Both the position numbers and the translations under genes were made by a program. A stretch of 64,000 nucleotides of DNA from an uncultured Lachnospiraceae bacterium (GTDB taxonomy: Bacteria; Bacillota; Clostridia; Lachnospirales; Lachnospiraceae): positions 1-64,000 of the forward strand of contig CAJUSO010000014.1 in NCBI GenBank assembly GCA_910588965.1. The letters are read 5' to 3'. This document shows positions 41,509-50,659 of the stretch, in pieces. Numbering within the stretch: the first letter of the stretch is position 1; the number at the start of each line of letters is the position of its first letter. The notes below the pieces were generated by a model that saw only the letters and a program-made list of their open reading frames with translations, was not told the origin of the DNA and did no database searches.

Positions 41509-42579
41509 ATGGACTATGTGGAACAGATTAATTTAGAGAACAAACGGAAGCTGCAGGCCTTGCTTAAGGAGCTGCCTAAATTCTGTGCTATTTTTTTCCG
41601 CTATCTGGATACCAAGAATACTTCTTCCAGGACACGGCTGTCATACGGATACGACTTACGGCTTTTTTTTGGTTTTATCCAGCAAAGCAACCCGCTTTAT
41701 GCCAATATGGCCATGCAGGACATCCCCATTTCTGTATTGGATGAAATGACGCCTATGGATATCGAGGAATACCTGGCTTACCTTTCCTATTACGAGAAAA
41801 GGGACGGGCGGGCGCTTACCAATGGGGAAAAAGGGAAATCCCGGAAGCTTTCCTCTATCCGGACAATGTACAATTATTATTTTAAGAAGGAATTGATTAA
41901 GACGAACGCCCCTTCCATGATTGAGGCTCCCAAGAAACACAAAGAAAATATCATCCATTTAGACAAAGACGAAGTGGCGGAACTGATATCTGCCGCAGAA
42001 AACGGCAGTTCCCTGACGGAACGGCAGCTTGCCTCCCACCAGAAAACCAGATACCGGGATACTGCCATCCTGATGCTCCTGCTGGGCACCGGCATCCGGG
42101 TATCTGAATGCGTAGGCCTGGATTTATTGGACGTTAGCTTTAAGAACAACGGGCTGCGCGTCGTCCGCAAAGGCGGGAATGAATCCACGGTCTACTTTGG
42201 GGAAGAAGTGGCTGGCGCACTCTTCGACTATCTGGAATTGGAACGCCCCCTATTGGCCAAGAAAGTCCTTCCTGAGCATGAAAACGCGCTGTTCCTTTCC
42301 CTAAAGCACAGCCGCCTCACCACCCGGTCGGTAGAGAAATTAGTAAAAAAATATACAGGCGCCGCAAATATCAGCAAAAAAATTACGCCCCATAAGCTGC
42401 GGAGCACTTATGGCACGAACCTTTACAAGGAAACAGGGGATATCTACCTGGTGGCAGACGCTTTAGGCCACAAAAGCGTAGAGACCACCCGGCAGCATTA
42501 TACGGCAATGGATGATGACCGGCGGAAATTGGCCGGTAAATATTCCGGAAGCATCTTCCATGGCGCACCCCCTACATAA
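41509..42579 (+). CDS. XerC/XerD-type tyrosine recombinase
   Basis: A site-specific recombinase of 356 residues. The N-terminal core-binding domain (SRTRLSYGYDLRLFFGF) is followed by the catalytic domain with Arg in GTGIRVSECVGL, the Lys-bearing beta turn RKGGNEST, HKLRSTYG (His..Arg), LGHKSV (His) and the nucleophile Tyr in TRQHYTAMD. AGAAAGGA is 8 bases before ATG 41509. Long for XerC/D (about 300). No excisionase or att repeats are seen around it, so it may be a housekeeping recombinase rather than part of an element. Confidence 0.9.
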   Translation: MDYVEQINLENKRKLQALLKELPKFCAIFFRYLDTKNTSSRTRLSYGYDLRLFFGFIQQSNPLYANMAMQDIPISVLDEMTPMDIEEYLAYLSYYEKRDGRALTNGEKGKSRKLSSIRTMYNYYFKKELIKTNAPSMIEAPKKHKENIIHLDKDEVAELISAAENGSSLTERQLASHQKTRYRDTAILMLLLGTGIRVSECVGLDLLDVSFKNNGLRVVRKGGNESTVYFGEEVAGALFDYLELERPLLAKKVLPEHENALFLSLKHSRLTTRSVEKLVKKYTGAANISKKITPHKLRSTYGTNLYKETGDIYLVADALGHKSVETTRQHYTAMDDDRRKLAGKYSGSIFHGAPPT

Positions 42580-42591
42580 AGGCGCGGGGCG

Positions 42592-42643
42592 CCAGGCAGC
42601 TTGGCAGATACCCTGCCTGGGATTCCCCGCATTTCTATCTGCC
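42592..42643. repeat. Nested inverted repeats between convergent genes
   Basis: CCAGGCAG (42592) pairs with CTGCCTGG (42613), while GGCAGATA (42603) pairs with TATCTGCC (42636), so two folds exclude each other. No T run is present. The stretch separates the recombinase from the minus-strand kinase-like gene. Confidence 0.55.
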
Positions 42644-42697
42644 TTGCCAGCCGGGCATCCATCCTGCGCCATTCCACCAGGCGCCCTGCACGCTATT

Positions 42698-43330
42698 TTA
42701 CTTGATTTTTTCTGTCATAATATCCATATAATCCAAAATCATCTTACAGCAGCCATCGAACCCCAATTGGCTGCTATCCAGCGTAAGGTGGTAGCTCCTG
42801 GAATCCCCCCACTTCTTGTTGGAATAATAGTTATAGTAATTCGCCCTTTTCTTATCCGTCTTCTGGATCATGTCTGCCGCCTTATCCTTCTCCAAGCCAA
42901 AGGTCTCCATAATATGCTGGATGCGGAACGCCATATCTGCATGGATAAATACATGGATGCAATTCGGATGCTCTGCCAGGGCATAATCCGCGCATCTTCC
43001 CACTATGATGCAGGACTCCTTCTTGGCAAGGTTTTTTATTGTCTCAAACTGTGCCAGGAACACTTTGTGGTTCAAGGGCATATCCATAAAAGGCGTGGAT
43101 GTATAGCCGCTGACGGAATAAGTATCCATCACCAGGGAATATAGGAAGCTATTGGTAGGCTTCTCGTCATGGCTTTCAAAAATCTCCTGGCAAAGACCGC
43201 TCTCCTTCGACGCCATGGCCAATAATTCCTTGTCGTAACACTTTACCCCAAGCTTTTCTGAAAGCATACGTCCCACATCCAAGCCGCCGCTGCCAAATTC
43301 CCTCCCGATTGTAATTACAAATTTCTCCAT
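42698..43330 (-). CDS. Cytidylate kinase-like family protein
   Basis: A P-loop protein of 210 residues in the 'cytidylate kinase-like' family (AAK_13-type) of Clostridia, distinct from true Cmk. It opens MEKFVITIGREFGSGGLDVGRMLSE, where GREFGSGG is the nucleotide loop (lacking the GK[ST] of Cmk). It goes on KCYDKELL, SCIIVGRCADYAL and KTDKKRANYYNYY. The substrate is not established. AAAGGTGG precedes the ATG at 43330. Confidence 0.85.
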   Translation of the reverse strand: MEKFVITIGREFGSGGLDVGRMLSEKLGVKCYDKELLAMASKESGLCQEIFESHDEKPTNSFLYSLVMDTYSVSGYTSTPFMDMPLNHKVFLAQFETIKNLAKKESCIIVGRCADYALAEHPNCIHVFIHADMAFRIQHIMETFGLEKDKAADMIQKTDKKRANYYNYYSNKKWGDSRSYHLTLDSSQLGFDGCCKMILDYMDIMTEKIK

Positions 43331-43425
43331 AATCCATACCACCTTTCTTTCAAACACAAACTAAATGCCATTTACGCGGAATGTACATGTGGGTAATCGC
43401 CGCAAATTGATTTCTGTCTATTCCT

Positions 43426-43454
43426 ATTATAGTACAAAATATGCAGAATGTATA
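43426..43454 (-). promoter_or_regulatory. Promoter of the kinase-like gene
   Basis: On the minus strand a perfect TATAAT (43431-43426) has a weak -35, TATACA (43454-43449), at 17 bases. It lies about 96 bases before the start codon. Confidence 0.4.
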
Positions 43455-43479
43455 GGCAATATATGCAGAATCCACAAAT

Positions 43480-44400
43480 TTATAGGGGCTTTCCTAAAAG
43501 TTCTGAAAAATAGGCAGGCAAAGGGGCTGTTACCTCCAGGTATTCCCCCGTGGCCGGGTGGCAAAACCCAATCACTGCCGCATGGAGGGCCTGCCCCTGC
43601 AGCTTCCATGGGTTCTTCCCGTTCCCATAGACGCTGTCACCCAAAAGGGGATGCCCGATACTGGCCATATGGACACGGATCTGATGGGTCCTGCCTGTTT
43701 CCAGCTCAAATTCCATATAGGTATGGGCAGAAAAACGCTGCAGTACGCGGTAATGGGTCACCGCACGTTTCCCATTACGCGGGTTCACTGCCATTTTTTT
43801 CCGGTCTATTGGATGGCGCCCGATTGTGCCCTCCACCGTCCCGGAATCCTTTGCCACAATCCCTTTCACAATGCCTAGATAACGCCTGGTAACGGAATGT
43901 TCTTTCATCTGTGCGGCGATATGCAGATGAGCTCTGTCATTCTTGCATACGATTAATGACCCAGTGGTATCCATATCAATCCTGTGCACAATCCCAGGCC
44001 TTAGGACGCCGTTAATGCCAGAAAGGCCCTCTTTGCAGTGGTACATCACCGCATTGACCAGGGTGCCAGAAGCGTGCCCTGCTGATGGATGCACCACCAT
44101 GCCTTTCGGCTTATCCACCACCAAGAGGTCACTGTCTTCATAAAGTATATCCAACGGGATATCCTCTGGCAGGATTTCTATTTCCTGGGGCTTTGGGATC
44201 TGCACACAGACCAGTTCCCCGGCACATACCCTATAATTTGCTTTCTGCGCCTGCCCGTCCACCTGCACCCCACCGTCTTTAATCTGCTTTTGAAAAAAAG
44301 AGCGGGACCGCCCATCCCCATATTGCATGGAAAGGACTTTGTCCAACCGCTCTCCTGCCTGCCCAGGCGATACCAAAAAACTATGTTCCTCCTGCAGCAT
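43480..44400 (-). CDS. rluD: RluD-family 23S rRNA pseudouridine synthase
   Basis: A pseudouridine synthase of 306 residues. An S4 domain (residues about 15-75) leads to the catalytic domain with HRIDMDTTGSLIV, where the active Asp is kept though the usual HRLDKDTSG is altered. GRTHQIRVHMASIGHPLLGD is the second signature. It resembles YlyB, which sits next to lspA in Firmicutes, as here. AAGGAGGG precedes the start. The precise uridine target is not readable. Confidence 0.93.
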   Translation of the reverse strand: MLQEEHSFLVSPGQAGERLDKVLSMQYGDGRSRSFFQKQIKDGGVQVDGQAQKANYRVCAGELVCVQIPKPQEIEILPEDIPLDILYEDSDLLVVDKPKGMVVHPSAGHASGTLVNAVMYHCKEGLSGINGVLRPGIVHRIDMDTTGSLIVCKNDRAHLHIAAQMKEHSVTRRYLGIVKGIVAKDSGTVEGTIGRHPIDRKKMAVNPRNGKRAVTHYRVLQRFSAHTYMEFELETGRTHQIRVHMASIGHPLLGDSVYGNGKNPWKLQGQALHAAVIGFCHPATGEYLEVTAPLPAYFSELLGKPL

Positions 44401-44422
44401 GAATCCTGCCCTCCTTATACAG

Positions 44423-44965
44423 CTACTTATCTCCCATTGATGGCGGGGTTTTATCCGCCCTTCGGAAGGGCCAGAGCATTTCCAGTTCCTCTTCCTGGTG
44501 GTAAAACAGGATAAGCACTGCTAAAATCCCCATGCCCACGGTCACATAAATATCCGCCACATTGAACACCGGGAAATTAATCAGTTCAAAATAGAAAAAA
44601 TCCACCACATAATCCAAGGTCAGGCGGTCTATCAGGTTTCCAACGGCTCCTGCCGTCAATAAAAGCAAATCCAGGCGCATCCAGCGGTATCTCTTCCCCA
44701 TAGGGGCACGTAAGTAAACCGCCAGCATTGCCGCCAGCATAAACAGCGTGATTGCCACAAACCACAGCTTCTTGCCCTGGAGCATCCCGAACGCAGCGCC
44801 CTGGTTCTCCAGATATTGGAGCTGGAACACATCCTTGATTAAAATAATGGATTTTCCGCCTTTTAGGTAAGCTGCCGCCAGATATTTTGTATATTGGTCC
44901 ACGCCTAGCAAAACCAGCGTGCCAGCCAGATACAAGATACAGCTATTCCTTTTCTTTCTGTCCAT
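44423..44965 (-). CDS. lspA: Lipoprotein signal peptidase (signal peptidase II)
   Basis: LspA cuts prolipoprotein signal peptides at the lipid-bearing Cys. The protein of 180 residues has four spans. The catalytic Asp pair lies in GNLIDRL and FNVADIYVTVG, and NQGAAFGM is the second conserved block. It is encoded 22 bases before rluD on the same transcript. The lipoprotein-type carboxypeptidase encoded at 50.7-51.6 kb is one likely substrate. Confidence 0.96.
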   Translation of the reverse strand: MDRKKRNSCILYLAGTLVLLGVDQYTKYLAAAYLKGGKSIILIKDVFQLQYLENQGAAFGMLQGKKLWFVAITLFMLAAMLAVYLRAPMGKRYRWMRLDLLLLTAGAVGNLIDRLTLDYVVDFFYFELINFPVFNVADIYVTVGMGILAVLILFYHQEEELEMLWPFRRADKTPPSMGDK

Positions 44966-45037
44966 AACATAAATTCCTTTTCTATTATGTATCAGCCTGC
45001 GCCAAACTCCCGCCCTGGGAGGATGAAGGGGAAGCCG

Positions 45038-46132
45038 CTATCCGTATAAATACCGGATCCCCTCCAAAATCCTCCCATCCGTAAGGTTTTTTGTAAGGTA
45101 AGCCTCCCCAAGGCTTTTTAACAGCACAAACTTTATTTTCCCGGACTCCATCTTCTTGTCTAATTTTGTAGCTGCAAGCACTTCTTCCGGGCTATGGGAA
45201 AAACCGTCCAGCCTCACGGGCAGGCCATAGCTTTCCAGCACTTTTTCTACTTTTGCTACCTGCCCAAGCGTAAGGTTCCCTTCCAGGTAAGATATATAGG
45301 ATGCCGCAGCCATGCCCAGGGATACGCATTCCCCATGGCATAGCCCAAAATCTGACAGCTTTTCAATGGCATGCCCAATCGTATGGCCAAAATTAAGGAG
45401 CGCCCTCTCCCCCTTCTCCTTGGGATCTTGCTCCACCACTTCCCGCTTCACCTGGCAGCTTAGCCCTATCACTTCTTCCAGGATACTGTAATCCTGGGAC
45501 ATCATCCTATGGCTCTGTTCCTCCAAGATAGCCAAAAGATGGGGATCCTTAATGAAGCCATGCTTGGCCAGCTCTGCCATGCCTGAGGAAAACTGCCGCC
45601 TTGGCAGGGTCTGCAGGGCAGAAAGATTCATATAGACCAGCCGCGGCATATGGAACGCCCCAACCATATTTTTGTACTGCATAAAATCGACCCCTGTCTT
45701 CCCCCCGATGCTGCTGTCAGTCTGTGCCAGCAGAGATGTGGGCACTTGCACAAAATCAATCCCACGCAGGTAGGTCGCAGCTGCAAACCCAGCCAAATCC
45801 CCCACTACCCCGCCGCCCAAGGCTACCAGCACGTCCTTGCGGTCAAAGGAATGGCGGATGAGGCATTCATATACCTTCCCCACGGTATCCGTATTCTTAC
45901 TGCCCTCCCCGGCCTCAAAGACAAAGGAGATGCAAGTGGAAAACACGGGCGCAAGGAGCTTTTCTATCTCCCCTAAATACAATGGGGCAACATTGCTTTC
46001 CGTAATAATGCAAGCCCTGTTCGCCCCATACCCCAACTCCTGCAGAAATTGCGGGAGCTTAGAAAAATCCTCCTGCAGTTCAATATGGTAACAAGGCTTC
46101 CCCTCATAAGAAACCGTAACTGTCCGTCCCAT
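45038..46132 (-). CDS. aroB: 3-dehydroquinate synthase
   Basis: AroB closes DAHP to 3-dehydroquinate in the shikimate pathway, using NAD and zinc. The protein of 364 residues carries the NAD loop GGGVVGDLAGFAAATYLRG, the QVPTSLLAQTDSSIGGKTGVD active-site stretch and the metal His residues in NFGHTIGHAIE and GLCHGECVSLGM. AAAGGAGG precedes the start. It lies between lspA and ylmH, away from other aro genes. Confidence 0.96.
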   Translation of the reverse strand: MGRTVTVSYEGKPCYHIELQEDFSKLPQFLQELGYGANRACIITESNVAPLYLGEIEKLLAPVFSTCISFVFEAGEGSKNTDTVGKVYECLIRHSFDRKDVLVALGGGVVGDLAGFAAATYLRGIDFVQVPTSLLAQTDSSIGGKTGVDFMQYKNMVGAFHMPRLVYMNLSALQTLPRRQFSSGMAELAKHGFIKDPHLLAILEEQSHRMMSQDYSILEEVIGLSCQVKREVVEQDPKEKGERALLNFGHTIGHAIEKLSDFGLCHGECVSLGMAAASYISYLEGNLTLGQVAKVEKVLESYGLPVRLDGFSHSPEEVLAATKLDKKMESGKIKFVLLKSLGEAYLTKNLTDGRILEGIRYLYG

Positions 46133-46182
46133 GCCGTCCTCCTTTCTTATCCCTCTTGCTCTTTGATATGCTGTACCTGCCG

Positions 46183-46935
46183 TCAGAGAAACTTCTCATA
46201 TTGTATCTTAGCCCTGCCTTTGCGGGTTTCCCCCATACATCCCAAAAACCGGAAACGCCCAATGGAACGGATGGAAACCAATTCCTGCTCCTTACATTCC
46301 CGGGCAATCTGGAGGCATTCCTTGTGGTTAATAAATACTTTCCCGCCCCGGATCATCTGGGAAGCCTGGGATCTGGACACTTTGCACAGGCAGGCTACCA
46401 CCCCGTCCAGACGGTTGGAAGCGACAATCCCTTCGCAAAGCTCTGTCTTGGGCGTAAGCCGCAGTTCGGCCGGCGGCACCTGGCGGACACGGACGGTGGT
46501 ATGGCGGATGCGGGTTAGCTGCTCTATCAGATAGGGGGCGATATCTTCATGGCAGAACACATAAGCCATCCCCCCATCCACCAAGATATCCCCTATTTTC
46601 GACCGTTCAATCCCCAAGCCCATCAAAGTCCCCAGCACATCCCTATGGCTTAACGCTTCTGCAAACTTCTGGTTCACAGGCGCAGCTTCCAGGCAGGCGA
46701 TGGGATACTCCCAGGCATAGCAAAGAGCATCAGGTAAAAATGCTATCATCTGACGCTCACTCCAAGCATATCCGCCAGACATTTCAAAACCGGAATAAAG
46801 TTCTGAAATGCCTTGCTGGAAAATATTTAATTCGTTTAAGTTCAAAAAACCGCTGAACAGCACAATGTCCCTCTGCTGCGCCTGCCTGGACAAATCAATA
46901 AAACGCTTGGCCAGCAGTTCCTCTTCTCTTGCCAT
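46183..46935 (-). CDS. ylmH: YlmH-type S4-domain RNA-binding protein
   Basis: A protein of 250 residues with a C-terminal S4 domain (RLDGVVACLCKVSRSQASQMIRGGKVFINHK). The N-terminal part matches the YlmH family (RQMIAFLPD, GLGIERSKIGDILVD). In other Firmicutes YlmH helps rescue stalled 50S-peptidyl-tRNA, and the gene lies by sepF. AAGGGA is 9 bases before the start at 46935; an ATG two codons upstream is too close. Confidence 0.93.
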   Translation of the reverse strand: MAREEELLAKRFIDLSRQAQQRDIVLFSGFLNLNELNIFQQGISELYSGFEMSGGYAWSERQMIAFLPDALCYAWEYPIACLEAAPVNQKFAEALSHRDVLGTLMGLGIERSKIGDILVDGGMAYVFCHEDIAPYLIEQLTRIRHTTVRVRQVPPAELRLTPKTELCEGIVASNRLDGVVACLCKVSRSQASQMIRGGKVFINHKECLQIARECKEQELVSIRSIGRFRFLGCMGETRKGRAKIQYEKFL

Positions 46936-46948
46936 ATGCATAGTTCCC

Positions 46949-47470
46949 TTAATACTCTGCCCTCATGGGCGGTATGTCAAACGCATCAATGATAGACGCA
47001 AAATCCCCTGAAATATCTACGTTCGGCGGGGTGATAAGGAAAATATAGCTGGAGACCTTCTGTAGGTTGCCGCTTATGGCAAAGCAAGAACCGGACGTAA
47101 AGTCAATAATCCTCTGGGCAACATCCAAATCCAGCCCCTCTACGTTCAAGACAACCGTGCGCTCCATCAGAAGCGTCTCGGTAATCTCCCTGGCATCCTC
47201 TACAGAAGTGGGCTTAATCACGCACACTTCCATATTGCCAGAACTCTGCTTCCTCGCCCGTATCGGCGTTACCTTGGAATTGGCCTTTGTACTGCGCGCC
47301 TTCTTGTCCTCAAAATCGTCCTCCTCATCGGAAGAAGCCTTGGAAAACCCTTTGCGCTTCTTTGGCTGCTCGTCCTCATATTCATCGTCATCATAGTACC
47401 CTTCATCATAGTACTCATCGTCATCTGATGTCAGCCTCATGACATCCAAGAACTTGTCTAGCATTCCCAT
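46949..47470 (-). CDS. sepF: Cell division protein SepF
   Basis: SepF (173 residues) bundles FtsZ filaments and ties them to the membrane. The N-terminal amphipathic helix (MGMLDKFLDVMRL) is the membrane anchor, followed by a long acidic Tyr/Asp-rich linker (about residues 14-80) and the SepF core (MEVCVIKPTSVEDAREI, VVLNVEGLD, QRIIDFTSGS). GGAGGA precedes the ATG. It is encoded between yggS and ylmH. Confidence 0.96.
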   Translation of the reverse strand: MGMLDKFLDVMRLTSDDDEYYDEGYYDDDEYEDEQPKKRKGFSKASSDEEDDFEDKKARSTKANSKVTPIRARKQSSGNMEVCVIKPTSVEDAREITETLLMERTVVLNVEGLDLDVAQRIIDFTSGSCFAISGNLQKVSSYIFLITPPNVDISGDFASIIDAFDIPPMRAEY

Positions 47471-47556
47471 AATATCGTCCTCCCTACTGTCTAGGATCCG
47501 TCACGGAACCATCTTTCCAACTGGATTGCTGTGAAAAATACTTCCGTGGCAAATCC

Positions 47557-48246
47557 TTAATGATAATTTCTTTTCCCAAATATCCCTGTCCCCACCCGAA
47601 CCATGGTGGCGCCTTCTTCAATTGCCACCATATAATCGCCTGTCATTCCCATAGAGAGTACAGACATAGTTACATTATCAATGTTTTTAGCCCCAATGTC
47701 AACAGATAATTCCCTAATTTGGCGAAAATATTTGCGGTTATCTTCAGGATTCTCCACAAACGGCGCAATTGCCATCAGCCCCCTGATATGGATATGGGGT
47801 AATTTTGCAATGTCTTCCACCAGCTGGAGGGTATCTTCCCTGGAAATACCGAACTTACTCTCTTCCTGGGCAATATTCACCTCTACCAGGATATCTGCCT
47901 CCACCTGTTTCTTGCCTGCCTGTGCGCTGATTTCCTCAGCCAGGCGGAGGGAATCCACAGAATGGATCAGGCAAGCTTTCCCCACAATGTATTTTACCTT
48001 ATTCCGCTGTAAATGCCCAATCATATGCCACCGGATATCCGAAGGCAGCGCAGGGCATTTATCCATTATCTCCTGTACTTTATTCTCCCCAAAATCCCGG
48101 CACCCGCAAGAATACGCCTCTTCCAGCATGGGGATTGGCATCGTCTTGCTGACGGCAATTAATACCACTTCCTTGGGATCCCTGCCGGATTTCCTGCACG
48201 CTTCCTGAATGTTTTCCCTCACTTGCGCCAAATTTTCCTGAATCAT
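47557..48246 (-). CDS. yggS: PLP homeostasis protein, YggS family
   Basis: A single-domain alanine-racemase-fold protein of 229 residues that binds pyridoxal phosphate and balances its pool. The PLP lysine is in LIAVSKTMP, with FGENKVQEI, WHMIGHLQRNK, LMAIAP and SMGMTGDYMVAI as family blocks. AAAGGAG lies 5-6 bases before the ATG at 48246. Standard neighbour of sepF. Confidence 0.95.
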   Translation of the reverse strand: MIQENLAQVRENIQEACRKSGRDPKEVVLIAVSKTMPIPMLEEAYSCGCRDFGENKVQEIMDKCPALPSDIRWHMIGHLQRNKVKYIVGKACLIHSVDSLRLAEEISAQAGKKQVEADILVEVNIAQEESKFGISREDTLQLVEDIAKLPHIHIRGLMAIAPFVENPEDNRKYFRQIRELSVDIGAKNIDNVTMSVLSMGMTGDYMVAIEEGATMVRVGTGIFGKRNYH

Positions 48247-48301
48247 GGAATACTCCTTTATTGTAAAATATCTGATGCCTGAACCAGGCTTTGCCTGCAT
48301 G

Positions 48302-49681
48302 TTACTGTATGGTCTGGAGCTCCTTTACGGCAGAAGCATCCAATGCGATATGGTCATAGAGGGAAATCCCGTAATCGGTCCCCGTATTGATAATAGTATA
48401 TTCCTGGTTTTTAGCCAATGCTTCCACTTTGCGGAAGACTGCATAGCCCCGATTAATATTATAGACGCCTTTTAATGTTTTCTGCCTATCCATGGTATAT
48501 TTCTCCGCCGTCTCAGGATGGATAATGGTATCCCCCTTCTTTAGCTTGCTGGACGCAATATAATACTTCCCCTTCTTTTCCCCCGCTACGGATACTGCTA
48601 TAAATTCCTCCACCACATTCCCGTCCTCGCCAGTATAACGGGAAATCACGCCATTGGAATCCGTATCCTTATCATAGGTATAATAATCCTTCGGGATTAC
48701 GAGGAATTTTTTTTCTGTAAGCGCCGTATTGGGAATCTTAAGGCCCCTTGCCTCTGACATGGACAGCTCGATTTCCAAGTACCGGTCTGTGGCAAAACGG
48801 AGCGCGGAGTCTTGGAACGACAGCGCCAGGTAATAGGCGCCCCCACGGCTCACAATGGAGGAGGCACCCCAAGCAGTGGAATTGTCCTTTTTAAACCGTA
48901 CTTTTAGGCTGGTTTCTTCCTGCAAGCGCCCAGCTACCTTCTGGTCCACTGGGACTACCAATGTCCAGGCTTCGCTGGTAATCAGCTTATAGGCCGCGTC
49001 CCCGGCAGCCACCTGCCCCCTGGAAATCAGGTTATTCTTTGGATGGGCTTCCATGTGGAACAAATCCTCTGTAAAATTCTCCAAATCCACTGATTCCAGC
49101 CCGTCCGTATTGTACACCACGATGCCTGGCTCTTCTGCTGTGTGCGCATGGACCCCCAATGCACCCCCTTCCTGCCCGTCCAAGATAGACAGGGCATTCG
49201 TGCTGGCAGCTTCCATCATACCAGCCTCCACCTCATGTTTAAAGGCATAGACCTGGTGGAACTTTTCATTGGAATAGCCCAGCACATAACCCTCAGCCAC
49301 CTCCTCCAATTTGCTGTAAGAACCCTCCGCTTTAAAGAGCTGGCCGTCATTTTGCTGTATGACCTTATTGTAAAAATCCCCATTCCCATCAACGGAATAT
49401 ACATAAGTCTCCACCCCTACCCTGGAAGCGTCCTTATTGTAATAATTGATATAGCCAGCCTCTTCCGTATAAAATACCTTCTCTTGCCGCAAGATAGCGC
49501 CGGTATACAGGTTGTCCTGGACAATGCTCCCCTGGGTCACTTCGTAAACGGCTACCTGCGGCGTCGTGAAATACCGGAACATATTATACAGCATATAGAA
49601 AAAAACCACAAGGAAAACAACAACCGCCATGTTGAGCCGCAGCGTCTTATGAAATTTTACGACTTTTTTGCTCTTTGCCAT
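48302..49681 (-). CDS. HlyD-like single-span envelope protein
   Basis: A protein of 459 residues with a short basic N-terminus, one span (MAVVVFLVVFFYMLYNMF) and a large outer region. GSIVQDNLYTGAILRQEKVFYTEEAGYINYY resembles the first beta-barrel/lipoyl part of HlyD adaptors. The family stands upstream of yggS-sepF in Lachnospiraceae, so a role in division or wall growth is a fair guess. No transporter partner is encoded nearby. The ribosome binding site (GAGGCAG) is modest. Confidence 0.78.
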   Translation of the reverse strand: MAKSKKVVKFHKTLRLNMAVVVFLVVFFYMLYNMFRYFTTPQVAVYEVTQGSIVQDNLYTGAILRQEKVFYTEEAGYINYYNKDASRVGVETYVYSVDGNGDFYNKVIQQNDGQLFKAEGSYSKLEEVAEGYVLGYSNEKFHQVYAFKHEVEAGMMEAASTNALSILDGQEGGALGVHAHTAEEPGIVVYNTDGLESVDLENFTEDLFHMEAHPKNNLISRGQVAAGDAAYKLITSEAWTLVVPVDQKVAGRLQEETSLKVRFKKDNSTAWGASSIVSRGGAYYLALSFQDSALRFATDRYLEIELSMSEARGLKIPNTALTEKKFLVIPKDYYTYDKDTDSNGVISRYTGEDGNVVEEFIAVSVAGEKKGKYYIASSKLKKGDTIIHPETAEKYTMDRQKTLKGVYNINRGYAVFRKVEALAKNQEYTIINTGTDYGISLYDHIALDASAVKELQTIQ

Positions 49682-49777
49682 AGCTGCCTCGATTCTGAGT
49701 TTCTATTTTTCCATAAATTCCCAACATGATTTTCGCCTTGGCGGCAATACTAAGTTTGTGTAGAAGGAGGAATGCAT

Positions 49778-49990
49778 ATGAATAGCAAAGCATTGGATTA
49801 CACATTATTAGCGCTGGTCATTATTGGAGCCATAAACTGGGGATTGATTGGCCTGTTCCGCTTCGATCTGGTGTCCTTCCTGTTCGGCAGCATGAGCTGG
49901 CTGAGCAGGATTATCTATGGCATTGTAGGGATCGGCGGCCTGTACCTCTTTAGCGTCTTTGGGCGCATCCGCTCCATCAACGAAGCTTAA
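49778..49990 (+). CDS. DUF378 membrane protein
   Basis: A protein of 70 residues with two spans (YTLLALVIIGAINWGLIGLF and IIYGIVGIGGLYLF). The first carries the IGAINWGLIGLF mark of DUF378, and FDLVSFLFG follows. AAGGAGG is 7 bases before ATG 49778; the ATG at 49772 is too close. Single-gene unit with its own terminator. Function unknown. Confidence 0.9.
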   Translation: MNSKALDYTLLALVIIGAINWGLIGLFRFDLVSFLFGSMSWLSRIIYGIVGIGGLYLFSVFGRIRSINEA

Positions 49991-49999
49991 GAATAAGAT

Positions 50000-50039
50000 A
50001 AAGGGAGTTATCGCGCATCCGCCCGATAACCCCTTTTTC
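50000..50039 (+). terminator. Terminator after the DUF378 gene
   Basis: AAAGGG-A-GTTATCG pairs with CGATAAC-C-CCTTTT (one mismatch) and is followed by T bases. It can act on both strands between the convergent genes. Confidence 0.75.
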
Positions 50040-50083
50040 TTCCGTAAACCCATTTCCTATCTATGCCAAAGCCGCGGCGGCTT

Positions 50084-50503
50084 CTATAAGGAAACGATTA
50101 CCTTGCCATTTGCACATTCTGGAAGGTCGCTTTCATTCCTAGAAATGCTAAGTACAAAATCAACATGGAACTTCTCACTGATGGTCTCCAATTTTTCGAG
50201 GGAGCGCGCCAAATCGCAGTCATCCATCTTTGCGATTGTGAGGAAGCTGTCTAAATACATTTCTTCCAAATCATGGTCCTGGGAAATAACCCCGCATAAG
50301 AAACCTAAAAACTCGTCACAATTTGAAATGATATAATCTGAAACGTTAATCAGCCGGACCTTATTGCTCAATTCATACATATGCTTCTGGCTCTTATCTA
50401 AATATACGATATTGCCCGTCGCAGATTTTACCGACTCATTCACCTTTTCTAACAGATATTTTGTTTTCCCTTTACCCTTTTCTCCAGCTATTATTTGTAT
50501 CAT
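50084..50503 (-). CDS. Small P-loop protein of unknown function
   Basis: A protein of 139 residues opening with MIQIIAGEKGKGKTKYLLEKV, a Walker A loop (GEKGKGKTK). The rest has no membrane span; DFVLSISRNESDLP near the end may be a strand and turn of a RecA-like core. Databases often label such proteins 'twitching motility protein PilT', which length and context do not support. GGAGGAG precedes the start. It has its own promoter. Confidence 0.8.
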   Translation of the reverse strand: MIQIIAGEKGKGKTKYLLEKVNESVKSATGNIVYLDKSQKHMYELSNKVRLINVSDYIISNCDEFLGFLCGVISQDHDLEEMYLDSFLTIAKMDDCDLARSLEKLETISEKFHVDFVLSISRNESDLPECANGKVIVSL

Positions 50504-50612
50504 GACAATCTCCTCCTACTCTTACTGTTTTGTGCAAAATAGACAAGTATATGCATGGAAGTCCCAAAAACTATCATCTATTTTGTATGTTATCAGTATT
50601 TTTCATATGGTA

Positions 50613-50641
50613 ATTATAGTATATATTGATAGAAGTTGCAA
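50613..50641 (-). promoter_or_regulatory. Promoter of the P-loop gene
   Basis: On the minus strand TTGCAA (50641-50636) and a perfect TATAAT (50618-50613) are 17 bases apart. A leader of about 100 bases follows, with no clear structure. Confidence 0.7.
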
Positions 50642-50659
50642 CTGTTATTTTGAAATTTG

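Noticed and set aside
41509..42579. Integrase of a mobile element
   Set aside because: No att repeats, excisionase, relaxase or phage genes lie nearby, and flanking genes are core genes.
50084..50503. PilT twitching ATPase
   Set aside because: At 139 residues it has only a P-loop; PilT signature boxes and pilus genes are absent.
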